64,000 nt of DNA from Limnochorda sp. L945t (GTDB lineage Bacteria; Bacillota; Limnochordia; Limnochordales; Geochordaceae). The notes under the pieces are model-generated. The model was not told the DNA's origin and did not search any database. It saw only the letters and a program-made list of their open reading frames with translations. Made by a program: the position numbers and the translations under genes. The stretch spans positions 310,001-374,000 of the forward strand of contig NZ_CP141615.1 in NCBI RefSeq assembly GCF_035593305.1, written 5' to 3'. This document shows positions 51,024 through 59,337 of the stretch, one piece after another; the first letter of the stretch is position 1; each line of letters opens with the position of its first letter.

Positions 51024-52968
51024 GGGGCGCCTCGGAGCCGGCGAAGGGCTCCTGGGGCCTGGCCCCTTTCCCGGCCGGCTGAATGCCGATGACGCATAGG
51101 GACCAGCCCGACGGCTCGGTGCCCGCCACGAATGCGTCGCGCTCCACCCAGCGGCACAGCCCCCCTGCCCGACGACCGCTGAAGATGTCGACATCGATCC
51201 CGGTCACGACGCCGTCCGGCACTGGAAAATCCTGGGACGGCCGCCCTCGCAGCGCCCCCTCCATGAAGGCCTTCCAGATGGGAGCGGCCAGCACGCCCCC
51301 CGTGCCGCCCACGGGCGTACCGTCGTCGTTGCCGACGTACACGGCGGCCACCAGGTCGGGCGTGTAGCCCACGAACCAGGCGCTCACCAGCCGATCGGTG
51401 GTCCCCGTCTTGCCCGCGGCCGGGCGGTCGAGCCGGGCCACCTGCCCCGTTCCCCGTTGGAGCGCGTCCCTCAAGGCGTCCGTCAGCAGGTAGGCGACCT
51501 GGGGGCTCAGCACCCTCCGTCCCTGGGGGGACGGTTGGTCGTACCACACGTATCCGTCCTCGTCCACCACCCGGACGAACGGGCGCACCGGGTACGACAG
51601 CCCCCCGTTGGCGAACGCGGCATAGGCCTGGGCCATCTCGAGGGGGCTGACGCCCACCCGCAGGCCCCCGAGCGTTGCCGCCAGATTGCGGTCGTCGGGC
51701 GTGAGGGTAGTGATGCCCAACGCCGACGCCAGGGCCAGCGCCCGGTCGACGCCGACCTGGGAGGCGAGCCAGACGGAGCCGACGTTGAGCGACATCACGA
51801 GGGCGTGTTTGAGGGTGACCGGGCCCCAGTAGCGGTCGCGATAGTTGTGGGGTCGATACCCGTCGAAGTCGCGGGGCACGTCCTGGACGATCGAGTTGAG
51901 CTGCCAGCCCTGCTCGAGGGCCACCGCGTAGACGAACGGCTTGAACGCCGATCCTGGTTGGCGCCGCGCTTCGGTCGCCCGGTTGAACTGGCTTTCCAGA
52001 TAATCCCGCCCGCCCACCATCGCCTTGACGTCCCCGCTCCTGGGGTCGATGGCGACGATGGCCCCCTGTCGCCGGCCGAGAGCCCGGATGGCAGCTTCCT
52101 GCATGCGCAGATCGAAGCCCGTGTGGACCCTGAGGCCGCCGCGCTGCACCAGGTTGAAGCCGAATTGGCGTTCGAGGATGGGGGCCAGGTAATCGATGTA
52201 CCAGGGGGCAATCCCGCCGCGCACCCCGGCCAGGTGGACCGGTTCGCTCGCGGCGGCCTCCGCCTGGGCCGGCGAGAGGTAGCCCACCTCCACCATCCGC
52301 GCCAGTACGACGCGCCGTCGCCGCAAGCTCGCATCCATGTCGCGATAGGGCGAGAGGGCCGAGGGAGCCCGGATGAGGCCGGCCAGCATCGCGCTCTCCC
52401 CCAGGCTGAGTTGGGAGGGCAGCTTGCCGAAGTAGGTGAAGGCCGCCGCGCCGACCCCCGTGGCTCCCTCGCCGAAGTAGACGCGGTTCAAGTACAGTTC
52501 AAGGATCCGGTCCTTGGAGAACCTCCGCTCCAGCATGAGGGCGATCGCAGCCTCGTCCAGCTTGCGCACCAGCGTCCGCTCCGTGGTGAGGAACAGCGTC
52601 CGGGCCAGCTGCTGGGTGATGGTGCTGCCACCCTGGACCACCCCGCGGGCCCGCACGTTGGCCAAAAGGGCGCGGGCGATCCCGACGGGGTCGATGCCGG
52701 GATGCTGGTAGAACCGGGTATCTTCCGTAGCAAGGACGGCCTCCACCAGCGCTCGGGGGATCCGGTCCAGCGGGACGAACGCAGAACGGGGCGCGCCCAC
52801 CGATCCGATGAGGCGGCCCTGGACGTCGAAGATGGCTGCCGAGCGGGCAGGGCGGTCCGGATCGAACGTGCGCACGGTCCACCACGCCCGCGCGAACAGC
52901 CAGGCGAGGAAGACGATGGCGCCGACGGCCACCGGCTTCCACGCCACAGCCACCCATCGACGGAGCAA
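50947..52968 (-). CDS. Class A penicillin-binding protein (transglycosylase/transpeptidase)
   Basis: A bifunctional peptidoglycan synthase. A membrane anchor (AVGAIVFLAWLFARAWW, about 14-31) is followed by the GT51 glycosyltransferase domain with ATEDTRFYQHPGIDPVG, GGSTITQQLARTLFLT and RRFSKDRILELYLNRVYFG. The transpeptidase domain has the serine motif SAFKP, then SLN and KTGTT. The 673-residue protein ends in a proline-, glycine- and glutamate-rich tail that overlaps the glycosidase gene. The apparent start is TTG 52968, whose GAGG is too close, so initiation a few codons downstream at a GTG is possible. The paralogue (PBP1A, 1B or 2C-like) is not resolved. Confidence 0.93.
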   Translation of the reverse strand: MLRRWVAVAWKPVAVGAIVFLAWLFARAWWTVRTFDPDRPARSAAIFDVQGRLIGSVGAPRSAFVPLDRIPRALVEAVLATEDTRFYQHPGIDPVGIARALLANVRARGVVQGGSTITQQLARTLFLTTERTLVRKLDEAAIALMLERRFSKDRILELYLNRVYFGEGATGVGAAAFTYFGKLPSQLSLGESAMLAGLIRAPSALSPYRDMDASLRRRRVVLARMVEVGYLSPAQAEAAASEPVHLAGVRGGIAPWYIDYLAPILERQFGFNLVQRGGLRVHTGFDLRMQEAAIRALGRRQGAIVAIDPRSGDVKAMVGGRDYLESQFNRATEARRQPGSAFKPFVYAVALEQGWQLNSIVQDVPRDFDGYRPHNYRDRYWGPVTLKHALVMSLNVGSVWLASQVGVDRALALASALGITTLTPDDRNLAATLGGLRVGVSPLEMAQAYAAFANGGLSYPVRPFVRVVDEDGYVWYDQPSPQGRRVLSPQVAYLLTDALRDALQRGTGQVARLDRPAAGKTGTTDRLVSAWFVGYTPDLVAAVYVGNDDGTPVGGTGGVLAAPIWKAFMEGALRGRPSQDFPVPDGVVTGIDVDIFSGRRAGGLCRWVERDAFVAGTEPSGWSLCVIGIQPAGKGARPQEPFAGSEAPLTAPAEPGGGAGAPLPSEGGEPSGR

Positions 52969-53064
52969 CCTCGCCAGTCGTGATATGGGACGGACCCCTG
53001 GGTTAAGGTGGGCATGGCGGTAGGCTCTTATGCGTCATTGCCAGCCACCGCCACCTGGGCCGCT

Positions 53065-53093
53065 TTGACAGCCGGGAGCCCCCTGGCTAGAAT
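53065..53093 (+). promoter_or_regulatory. Promoter of trxA
   Basis: TTGACA (53065-53070), 17 nt, TAGAAT (53088-53093), with a predicted start near 53100. It lies in the divergent region between the penicillin-binding-protein gene and trxA. Confidence 0.8.
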
Positions 53094-53138
53094 ATGCCCG
53101 CCTGACTCGAGGCGGTGCGACAGGGAGGCAGAGAGACT

Positions 53139-53477
53139 TTGGGAAGCGGGCAGTTGCATCAGCTCAACGAGCAAAACTGGGATCAAGAGGTGCTGCAAAG
53201 CGCCCAGCCCGTTCTCGTCGATTTCTGGGCCGAGTGGTGCGGGCCGTGCCTGCGTATCGCCCCCATCGTGGAGGCGATCGCCGGTGAGTACGCCGGGCGC
53301 CTCAAGGTAGGCAAGCTCAACGTCGACGAGAACCCCGACCTCGCGAGCCGCTACGGGGTCATGAGCATCCCCACCTTGATGGTGTTCAAGAACGGGGAGC
53401 CGAAGGAGTTCATCGTCGGACTCCAGCCCAAGGCCGCGCTGGTGCGGCGCATCGAGGCCGTGCTCCAGGGTTCGTGA
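53139..53477 (+). CDS. trxA: Thioredoxin
   Basis: A disulfide reductase cofactor protein. The active site is [14 protein letters not shown], and the cis-proline region is [16 protein letters not shown]; the central [16 protein letters not shown] is typical. I choose TTG 53139 (112 residues), 10 nt after GGGAGG and about 40 nt from the predicted transcription start; GTG 53115 is the longer alternative. Length and motifs match classical thioredoxin A. It stands alone behind its own promoter. Confidence 0.95.
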   Translation: MGSGQLHQLNEQNWDQEVLQSAQPVLVDFWAEWCGPCLRIAPIVEAIAGEYAGRLKVGKLNVDENPDLASRYGVMSIPTLMVFKNGEPKEFIVGLQPKAALVRRIEAVLQGS

Positions 53478-53595
53478 GGGTCGCCCCTCTCGCCGAGAAG
53501 GAAAACGACGGGACGGGAAGTATGGTCTGGATCAGGAGCGGAGTAGTCCGAGACGCGGCGGCCCGTTCGGGGCGGGAAGGAGGGCGAGAGGGGCC

Positions 53596-53643
53596 GTGAA
53601 GAAGAAGGAGACGGCGAAGAAGGACGACAAGAAGAAGAAGTGA
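53596..53643 (+). CDS. Possible lysine-rich 15-residue peptide ORF
   Basis: GTG 53596 opens a 15-codon ORF, MKKKETAKKDDKKKK. GGGAAGGAGGG lies upstream, and a 25-codon ORF starting at ATG 53522 ends with a TGA that overlaps this GTG. The composition is striking for a GC-rich genome because it is almost all AAG and GAC codons. Nothing else supports expression; it may be fortuitous. Confidence 0.25.
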   Translation: MKKKETAKKDDKKKK

Positions 53644-53725
53644 CGTCGGCCGCTTCGGAGCAACCACCGCTTTGCGGTGGGTGATGTCGGGGTTGGTGAT
53701 CGACAAGGCTCCCGAGGGCCTTGCG

Positions 53726-53761
53726 GGGCGGCTCCCTGCGCAGGGAGCCGCCCTGTTTTCC
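53726..53761 (+). terminator. Strong Rho-independent terminator
   Basis: GGGCGGCTCCCT (53726-53737) pairs with AGGGAGCCGCCC (53742-53753) around a GCGC loop, followed by TGTTTTCC. It ends the trxA transcript and separates it from the amidohydrolase gene. Confidence 0.85.
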
Positions 53762-53839
53762 TGCCACGCCGCCGTGCGGGGGCCCTGGAAAGCGCCCAGG
53801 ATCGAAAGGACGGCAGCAGAGAGGACGGCATCGACCGCG

Positions 53840-55525
53840 ATGGGTGCGTGGATCGAGACGGGTGACCTGCTCATCGAAGGGGTCCGCATCGACCCGCAGC
53901 TCGGGGGGCTGGAGCCGGGCAACGCGGAGGCGGCCGGCTCGCGGCCCTCTCCGGTCGAAGACGGCGCGATCTGGATCGCCGGAGGGCGGATCCGGGCCAT
54001 CGGGCCTCGGGATGCCATTGCGTCGCTGGCCGGGCGCGGCGCCGTACGTTTCGACGGCCAGGGTGCGCTGGCGCTGCCGGGGCTGTGGGACAGTCACCTT
54101 CACCTGGGAGCATGGGCGATGGCTCGGAGCCGGGTCGACCTGCGGGGCTGCCGCGACCTCGACGAGGTCGCCAGCCGGCTCCGGGCGCGCGACGCCACGC
54201 TTGCCCCGGGAGCCTGGCTCGTCGCGGTGGCCCTGGAGCGCCACCGGGTCGACCCAGGCGGGGCCGGCCTCGACGGGCGTCTGCTCGATCGTCTGTTTCC
54301 CCACCGGCCGGTCGCCGTCTTCACCCACGACCTCCACTCGGTGGTCGTCAACCGCCGAGCGTTCGAGCTCCTGGCGCCGGGAGGGCCGGACGCGGCCTGG
54401 CCGCAGGGGGCGGTCGTGCAGAAGGATCCCCGCACCGGCGAACCCACGGGAGTGTTGCAGGAGCGAGCCGTGGGGATGGTTGACTCCATGATCGCCCCCG
54501 GGCTCCCCGAGCTCACGCAGCAGATCGCGCAGGCCCAGGTAGAGCTCGCCCGTCTGGGGATCACCGGGGTCCAGACTCCGGACGGCCCCGACGAATTCGC
54601 CGCCCTGAGCGTGCTCCGGCAGCGGGGAGCGCTGCGGCTGCGGGTACGGTTCTTGCCGCCCGTCTCCATGCTGGACACCCTGAAGTCGGCGAGGATCCGG
54701 CAGGGCTTCGGGGACGAGTGGCTGGCGCTCGGGCAGGTGAAGGCTTTCGCGGACGGCTCGCTCGGGTCGCTCACCGCGGCGCTCTTCGAGCCTTACGCCC
54801 ATTCGCAGTGGCCCTCCCACCGCGGGCAGCTGCTCATGGATGCCGGCGCGGTGGCAACGCTGGCCGCCGAGGCCGCGCGGGCAGGCTTCAGCCTGGCGAT
54901 CCACGCCATCGGGGATCGGGCCTGCCGGGCGGTGGTGGACGGGTTGGAACGGGCCAGGAGCGAGGGGGCGTGGCTCCCGACGCTGGCGTACCGCATGGAG
55001 CACGTCCAGCTCATCCGGCCGGAGGACATGCGCCGCCTGGCGGCGCTGGGCGTCGTCGCCTCCATGCAGCCGGTCCACGCCCCCTCCGACCGGCCGGCCG
55101 TCGAACGCCATTGGGTGGGGCGCACCTCTCGGGCGTATGCGTGGCGATCGTTGCGGCGCTCCGGCGTCGTGCTCGCTTTCGGCAGTGACGCGCCCGTCGA
55201 GACCGCAGACCCCCTGGACGGCTTGTTTGCCGCGCTGACGGGGCAGTGGCGCTCCGATGCCCCCGGATCGTCCGGGTGGCATCAAGACGAGACCCTGTCA
55301 CTGGCCGAAGCCGTGGCCGCCTATACCGCCGGCGCCGCGGCCGCCGTCGGGGAGCAGGAGGTTCGGGGGACGCTGCGGCCGGGCATGGCCGGCGACGTCG
55401 TGCTGGTATCGCCGGACCTGCGGGAGGCCGACCCGGCCACGCCGGAGGGCCTGCAGGCGTGGCGCCGGGCCCGTGTGGTGGCGACGATCGTAGGAGGGCA
55501 GGTGGTCTACCCCCCGCCGGCGTAA
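53840..55525 (+). CDS. Amidohydrolase family 3 protein (YtcJ-like)
   Basis: A 561-residue metal-dependent hydrolase of the amidohydrolase superfamily. Visible metal and catalytic motifs are LPGLWDSHLHLG (HxH), KAFADGSLGSLTAALFE, LAIHAIGDRACRAVVDG, MEHVQLIRPEDM and FGSDAPVETADPLDG. The last segment before the end, GTLRPGMAGDVVLV, is typical of the small beta domain. Substrates of the YtcJ-type subgroup are mostly unknown. The start is ATG 53840 after GAGAGGACGG; earlier in-frame readings cross the terminator. It precedes the aldehyde dehydrogenase gene by 43 nt, possibly in one transcript. Confidence 0.88.
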   Translation: MGAWIETGDLLIEGVRIDPQLGGLEPGNAEAAGSRPSPVEDGAIWIAGGRIRAIGPRDAIASLAGRGAVRFDGQGALALPGLWDSHLHLGAWAMARSRVDLRGCRDLDEVASRLRARDATLAPGAWLVAVALERHRVDPGGAGLDGRLLDRLFPHRPVAVFTHDLHSVVVNRRAFELLAPGGPDAAWPQGAVVQKDPRTGEPTGVLQERAVGMVDSMIAPGLPELTQQIAQAQVELARLGITGVQTPDGPDEFAALSVLRQRGALRLRVRFLPPVSMLDTLKSARIRQGFGDEWLALGQVKAFADGSLGSLTAALFEPYAHSQWPSHRGQLLMDAGAVATLAAEAARAGFSLAIHAIGDRACRAVVDGLERARSEGAWLPTLAYRMEHVQLIRPEDMRRLAALGVVASMQPVHAPSDRPAVERHWVGRTSRAYAWRSLRRSGVVLAFGSDAPVETADPLDGLFAALTGQWRSDAPGSSGWHQDETLSLAEAVAAYTAGAAAAVGEQEVRGTLRPGMAGDVVLVSPDLREADPATPEGLQAWRRARVVATIVGGQVVYPPPA

Positions 55526-55568
55526 GCTGGGCTCAGGAGCAGGAGCCAGAAGGGGGCGACGGATAGCC

Positions 55569-57074
55569 ATGGACTTCTACCCCATGTACATCGGGGGCCG
55601 GTGGGTGGAAAGCAGGAGCGGCCAGCGCTTTTCCAGCATCAACCCGGCGACGGGCGAGGTGCTGGGAGAGGTGGCGAAGGGTGGGCGGGAGGACGCCGAG
55701 GCCGCGATCGCTGCGGCCAAGGAGGCGTTCGACGGGTGGCGCAAGACGCCTGCGCCGCGGCGAGGGGAGATCCTGTTCCGGGCCGCCGAGCTCCTCAAGG
55801 AGCGCAAAGAGTCCATCGCCCGCCTCATGACCCGGGAAATGGGCAAAGTGCTCGTCGAGGCTCGGGGCGACGTACAGGAAGCCATCGACATGACCTACTA
55901 CATGGCTGGCGAGGGGCGGCGGTTGTTCGGCGAAACGGTGCCTTCGGAGATGCCCAACAAGTTCGCCATGGCCGTCCGGGAGGCCATCGGCGTGGTCGGC
56001 GTCATCACCCCGTGGAACTTCCCCATCGCCATCCCGAGCTGGAAGATCATGCCCGCCCTCATCAGCGGCAACACCGTGGTCTTCAAGCCGGCGAGCGACA
56101 CTCCGATCCTGGGCTATACCCTGGTCAGGCTCCTGGAGGAGGCGGGGATTCCGGCGGGCGTCGTCAACCTCGTCTACGGCCCCGGCAGCACGGTCGGCGA
56201 GGCGATCCTGGAGCATCCCGACGTGCCCGTCATCACCTTCACCGGTTCCAACCCCGCGGGGGTCCACGTCAACACCGTCGCCGCCCCCCGGCTGAAGCGG
56301 GTCCACCTGGAGCTCGGCGGCAAGAACGCCATTATCGTCATGGACGACGCCGATTTGAAGCTGGCGGTGGAGGGGATCGTCTGGAGCGCCTTCGGGACCT
56401 CAGGACAGCGCTGCACGGCGGCCAGCCGGGTGATCGTACACCGGGCCGTCAAGGACCAGCTCCTTTCCATGCTGATCGAGCGCATCCGGGGCCTGCGCCT
56501 GGGAGACGGGCTCTTGCCGGAGACCGACGTTGGCCCGGTGATCAACCGGTCGTCCCTGGAGAAGATCCACTCCTACACCGAGATCGCCCGGCTCGAAGGA
56601 GCCTCCGTCGCCGTAGGCGGGGAAGTGGCCACCGAAGGCGAGCTGAGCCGGGGGTTTTTCTACAAGCCCACCCTGTTCGTGGACGTCAAGCCGGAGATGC
56701 GGGTCGCGCAGGAGGAGATCTTCGGGCCCGTCACGTCGGTCATCCAGGTCGACAGCCTCGAAGAGGCCATCGCGGTCAACAACCGGGTCAGCTACGGGCT
56801 TTCGAGCTCCATCTACACGCGCAACGTCAACACGGCCTTCACCGCCATCCGCGACCTGATGACGGGCCTGGTGTACGTCAACCACGGGACCATCGGGTCA
56901 GAGGTGCACCTGCCTTTCGGCGGCATGCGCCAGACCGGCAACGGGCACCGGGAGGCGGGCCAGGCGGCCATCGACTTCTACACCGAGTGGAAGAGCGTCT
57001 ACGTCGACTTCAGCGGCAAGCTGCAGCGAGCCCAGATCGACCGGCCGGAGCCTCAGAGCCCGGCCCGTTCGTGA
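55569..57074 (+). CDS. NAD(P)-dependent aldehyde dehydrogenase
   Basis: A 501-residue member of the aldehyde dehydrogenase superfamily. Cofactor and catalytic elements are [32 protein letters not shown], the base glutamate in [12 protein letters not shown] and the nucleophile in [16 protein letters not shown]. The C-terminal [20 protein letters not shown] resembles the 2-oxoglutarate-semialdehyde and aminoadipate-semialdehyde groups, so a semialdehyde substrate is plausible but unproven. The start is ATG 55569. It converges with fumC, with a hairpin between them. Confidence 0.92.
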   Translation: MDFYPMYIGGRWVESRSGQRFSSINPATGEVLGEVAKGGREDAEAAIAAAKEAFDGWRKTPAPRRGEILFRAAELLKERKESIARLMTREMGKVLVEARGDVQEAIDMTYYMAGEGRRLFGETVPSEMPNKFAMAVREAIGVVGVITPWNFPIAIPSWKIMPALISGNTVVFKPASDTPILGYTLVRLLEEAGIPAGVVNLVYGPGSTVGEAILEHPDVPVITFTGSNPAGVHVNTVAAPRLKRVHLELGGKNAIIVMDDADLKLAVEGIVWSAFGTSGQRCTAASRVIVHRAVKDQLLSMLIERIRGLRLGDGLLPETDVGPVINRSSLEKIHSYTEIARLEGASVAVGGEVATEGELSRGFFYKPTLFVDVKPEMRVAQEEIFGPVTSVIQVDSLEEAIAVNNRVSYGLSSSIYTRNVNTAFTAIRDLMTGLVYVNHGTIGSEVHLPFGGMRQTGNGHREAGQAAIDFYTEWKSVYVDFSGKLQRAQIDRPEPQSPARS

Positions 57075-57113
57075 CGGAGGCGCCCGGCGTCGGGGCTCGC
57101 TCATGTCGCGACG

Positions 57114-57147
57114 AAAAGAGGCCGGCCTCGCGGGAGGACGGCCTCTT
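57114..57147 (-). terminator. Terminator of fumC (minus strand)
   Basis: On the minus strand AAGAGGCCG (complement of 57139-57147) pairs with CGGCCTCTT (complement of 57116-57124), followed by TTCG, giving a run of four T. The same hairpin on the plus strand ends CTCTTGCG and could weakly terminate the aldehyde dehydrogenase transcript. Confidence 0.65.
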
Positions 57148-57193
57148 GCGTGACCATGAAGCGGCGCCTGCGGCTGCCCGAGCGGCTCGCGCC

Positions 57194-58606
57194 TCACCCG
57201 CCGGCGCTGGCCCCGCCCAGGCCGGGGCGGGTCTGGCTCTCGGGATCGAGGAGAGCACGCAGCTCCTCTTCCGGCAGGACCCGGGCCTGCGTGGCCAGCT
57301 CCCGGATGGTACGGCGGCTCTCGTACGCCTTCTTGGCGAGATCGGCCGCCCGGTCGTACCCGATGCGAGGCGCCAGGGCAGTCACCATGGCGAGGCTCTG
57401 CTCCACGAGCCCCTCGCACCGCTCCCTGTCGGCTTTGAGCCCGGCCACCAGCTTCTCCTGGAAGTTGGCCGCGCCCCGGGCCAGCAGTTGAATGGACTCC
57501 AGCAGGTCGTAGGCCATCACCGTCATCATCACGTTCAACTCGAAGTTGCCATGCTGGCCGCACAGCATGATGGTGGTGTCGTTGCCCATCACCTGGGCGC
57601 AGACCATCATGAGCGACTCGGCGATGACCGGGTTGACCTTGCCCGGCATGATGGACGAACCGGGCTGGGTGGCCGGTATCAAGAGCTCCCCGATGCCGCA
57701 ACGGGGACCCGAACCCAGCCAGCGGATGTCGTTGGCGATTTTGAGGAGAGCGACGGCGGCGGTGCGCAGGCTGCCGCTCGCCTCGACCACCGCGTCCTTG
57801 GCGCCCTGGGCCTCGAAGTGGTTGTCGGCCTCGCGAAACGCCTGGCCCGTGAGCTGGGAGAGCCGCTCGATGGCCCTCGTGGCGAACTCCGGATGGGTGT
57901 TGATCCCCGTCCCTACCGCCGTGCCGCCCAGGGCCAGCTCCCTCAGATCCTCGAGCGAACGCTCGATGCGCCGGATGGCGTGGGTCACCTGGCTCGCATA
58001 TCCGCTGAACTCCTGCCCCAGCCGGATCGGCGTCGCATCCTGGAGGTGCGTGCGGCCGATCTTGATGATGGGCCAGAACTCCTCCGCCTTGGCCCGCAAC
58101 CCTGCCTCGAGCCGGCGCAGTGCCGGCAACAGGTCCCGGGTGATGGCCTCGACGGCGGCGACGTGGATGGCGGTCGGGATGACGTCGTTGCTGGACTGGC
58201 ACATGTTGACGTGATCGTTGGGGTGGACCGCCCGCTTGCCGCGCGGCTGGCCCAGGAGCTCTCCTGCCCGGGTGGCGATGATCTCGTTGGCGTTCATGTT
58301 GGTCGACGTGCCGGATCCCGTTTGAAAGACGTCCACGACGAACTGGTGGTCCCATTTGCCCTCGGCGACCTCGGTGGCGGCCCGGACGATGGCGTCGGCG
58401 ATGGTGGGGTCGAGCAGGCCGAGGTCCCGGTTGACCTCGGCGGCGGCCCGCTTGATCAGCCCCAGCGCGCGGATGAAGTCGCGGCCGAAACGCCGCTGGC
58501 TGATGGGGAAGTTGAGCACGGCCCGCTGGGTCGAGGCGCCGTAGTAGGCGTCTTCCGGTACCTGCATCTCGCCCATGGAGTCGCGTTCGATTCGATACCC
58601 TGCCAC
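57194..58606 (-). CDS. fumC: Fumarate hydratase, class II
   Basis: Fumarase C interconverts fumarate and malate in the TCA cycle without an iron-sulfur cluster. Conserved segments include YYGASTQRAVLNFPIS, QTGSGTSTNMNANEII, NDHVNMCQSSNDVIPTAIHV, IGRTHLQDATPIRLGQEFSG and the superfamily signature GSSIMPGKVNP. I use GTG 58606 (470 residues) with GGGGGCG upstream, giving the usual length of about 460-470; ATG 58654 would add 16 residues. It is convergent with the aldehyde dehydrogenase and divergent from the unknown gene at 58771. Confidence 0.95.
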   Translation of the reverse strand: MAGYRIERDSMGEMQVPEDAYYGASTQRAVLNFPISQRRFGRDFIRALGLIKRAAAEVNRDLGLLDPTIADAIVRAATEVAEGKWDHQFVVDVFQTGSGTSTNMNANEIIATRAGELLGQPRGKRAVHPNDHVNMCQSSNDVIPTAIHVAAVEAITRDLLPALRRLEAGLRAKAEEFWPIIKIGRTHLQDATPIRLGQEFSGYASQVTHAIRRIERSLEDLRELALGGTAVGTGINTHPEFATRAIERLSQLTGQAFREADNHFEAQGAKDAVVEASGSLRTAAVALLKIANDIRWLGSGPRCGIGELLIPATQPGSSIMPGKVNPVIAESLMMVCAQVMGNDTTIMLCGQHGNFELNVMMTVMAYDLLESIQLLARGAANFQEKLVAGLKADRERCEGLVEQSLAMVTALAPRIGYDRAADLAKKAYESRRTIRELATQARVLPEEELRALLDPESQTRPGLGGASAGG

Positions 58607-58770
58607 GTGTATCGCCCCCGTACGTCGAATCTCGCGCCCCCAGCTTACCCCCATCGCCCCCTCTGCGGAAGGGACAAACTCCCCGATCGGGACGGCGAGC
58701 GCGCGCGGCGGCTATTACAATGGGGAGGGGGACCCGATGAGTTGCGCGCAGGGGCTGGAGGGTGTCGAGG

Positions 58771-59337
58771 GTGACGGCGAGGCGTCAGGAGAAACTGGAG
58801 GCGCTCCGGCACGTGGCCATGCTCATGCGGCCCGATGGGCCGCTTCTCGTCCTCTTCGGGTTCCTGGCCGGCCGCATCGACCAGGTGGAGTTCGTGCGCA
58901 ACCTGGAGGGCGTCGCGGTGGCCGTCCAGCTGTCGCTGGACGGCCGGATCTGGCCCCGGGTGCCGTTCCGGGGACGGGTCCAGGAGGAGCCCATTTTGAA
59001 CCCCGTGGCCTTCGTCGACCTGGTGGCGCTCCGCGACGACGAGATCTACGTCCGGGTCGACTTCCCCTGGGGCCAGGAGCCCGAGTGGTACGCGAGGGTC
59101 GCACAGGACTCGGCCGTCGACCGCAAGGAGCGCCTCGCCGGGGCCATCGAGCGGATCCGCCAGCGGATCGACTTCGCACTGGACGTCTACCGGACGGCGC
59201 AGCCGCTCATCGCAGGCTCGAGCGAGGAGGAGCGCCGGAGGTTGCAGTTCGTGGTGCAGACGGCTCGCGACGAGATCCAGGCGCTCAGCCGCCAGCTCTC
59301 GGAGCTGGAGTCCGAGCTGAGCCGTCAGCAGCCCTGA
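58771..59337 (+). CDS. Conserved-looking hypothetical protein
   Basis: I do not recognise this 188-residue soluble protein. It opens with a basic stretch (TARRQEKLEALRHVAMLM), has a hydrophobic beta-like core with GRIDQVEFVRNLEGVAVAVQ and RVPFRGRVQEEPILNPVAFV, and ends in a long charged helix with heptad-like spacing (ARDEIQALSRQLSELESELS) that could form a coiled coil. No signal peptide or membrane segment is seen. GTG 58771 is favoured because GGAGG is 9 nt upstream; GTG 58762 abuts that site. Its last 53 nt overlap the convergent histidine-kinase gene. Confidence 0.7.
   Translation: MTARRQEKLEALRHVAMLMRPDGPLLVLFGFLAGRIDQVEFVRNLEGVAVAVQLSLDGRIWPRVPFRGRVQEEPILNPVAFVDLVALRDDEIYVRVDFPWGQEPEWYARVAQDSAVDRKERLAGAIERIRQRIDFALDVYRTAQPLIAGSSEEERRRLQFVVQTARDEIQALSRQLSELESELSRQQP

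Larger units (their letters stand above)
53478..53839. other. Region between trxA and the amidohydrolase gene
   Basis: A 362-nt stretch without a conserved gene. It contains a tiny lysine-rich ORF (53596-53643), a small hairpin CCACCGC-TTT-GCGGTGG near 53663-53679, and one strong terminator (53726-53761). I see no clear promoter for the amidohydrolase in the 79 nt after the terminator. Confidence 0.5.

Noticed and set aside
51034-51069. Hairpins just after the glycosidase stop as a strong terminator
   Set aside because: GGAGCC/GGCTCC and GGGGCC/GGCCCC are short, the T-run is only three, and the sequence is coding for the penicillin-binding protein on the other strand.
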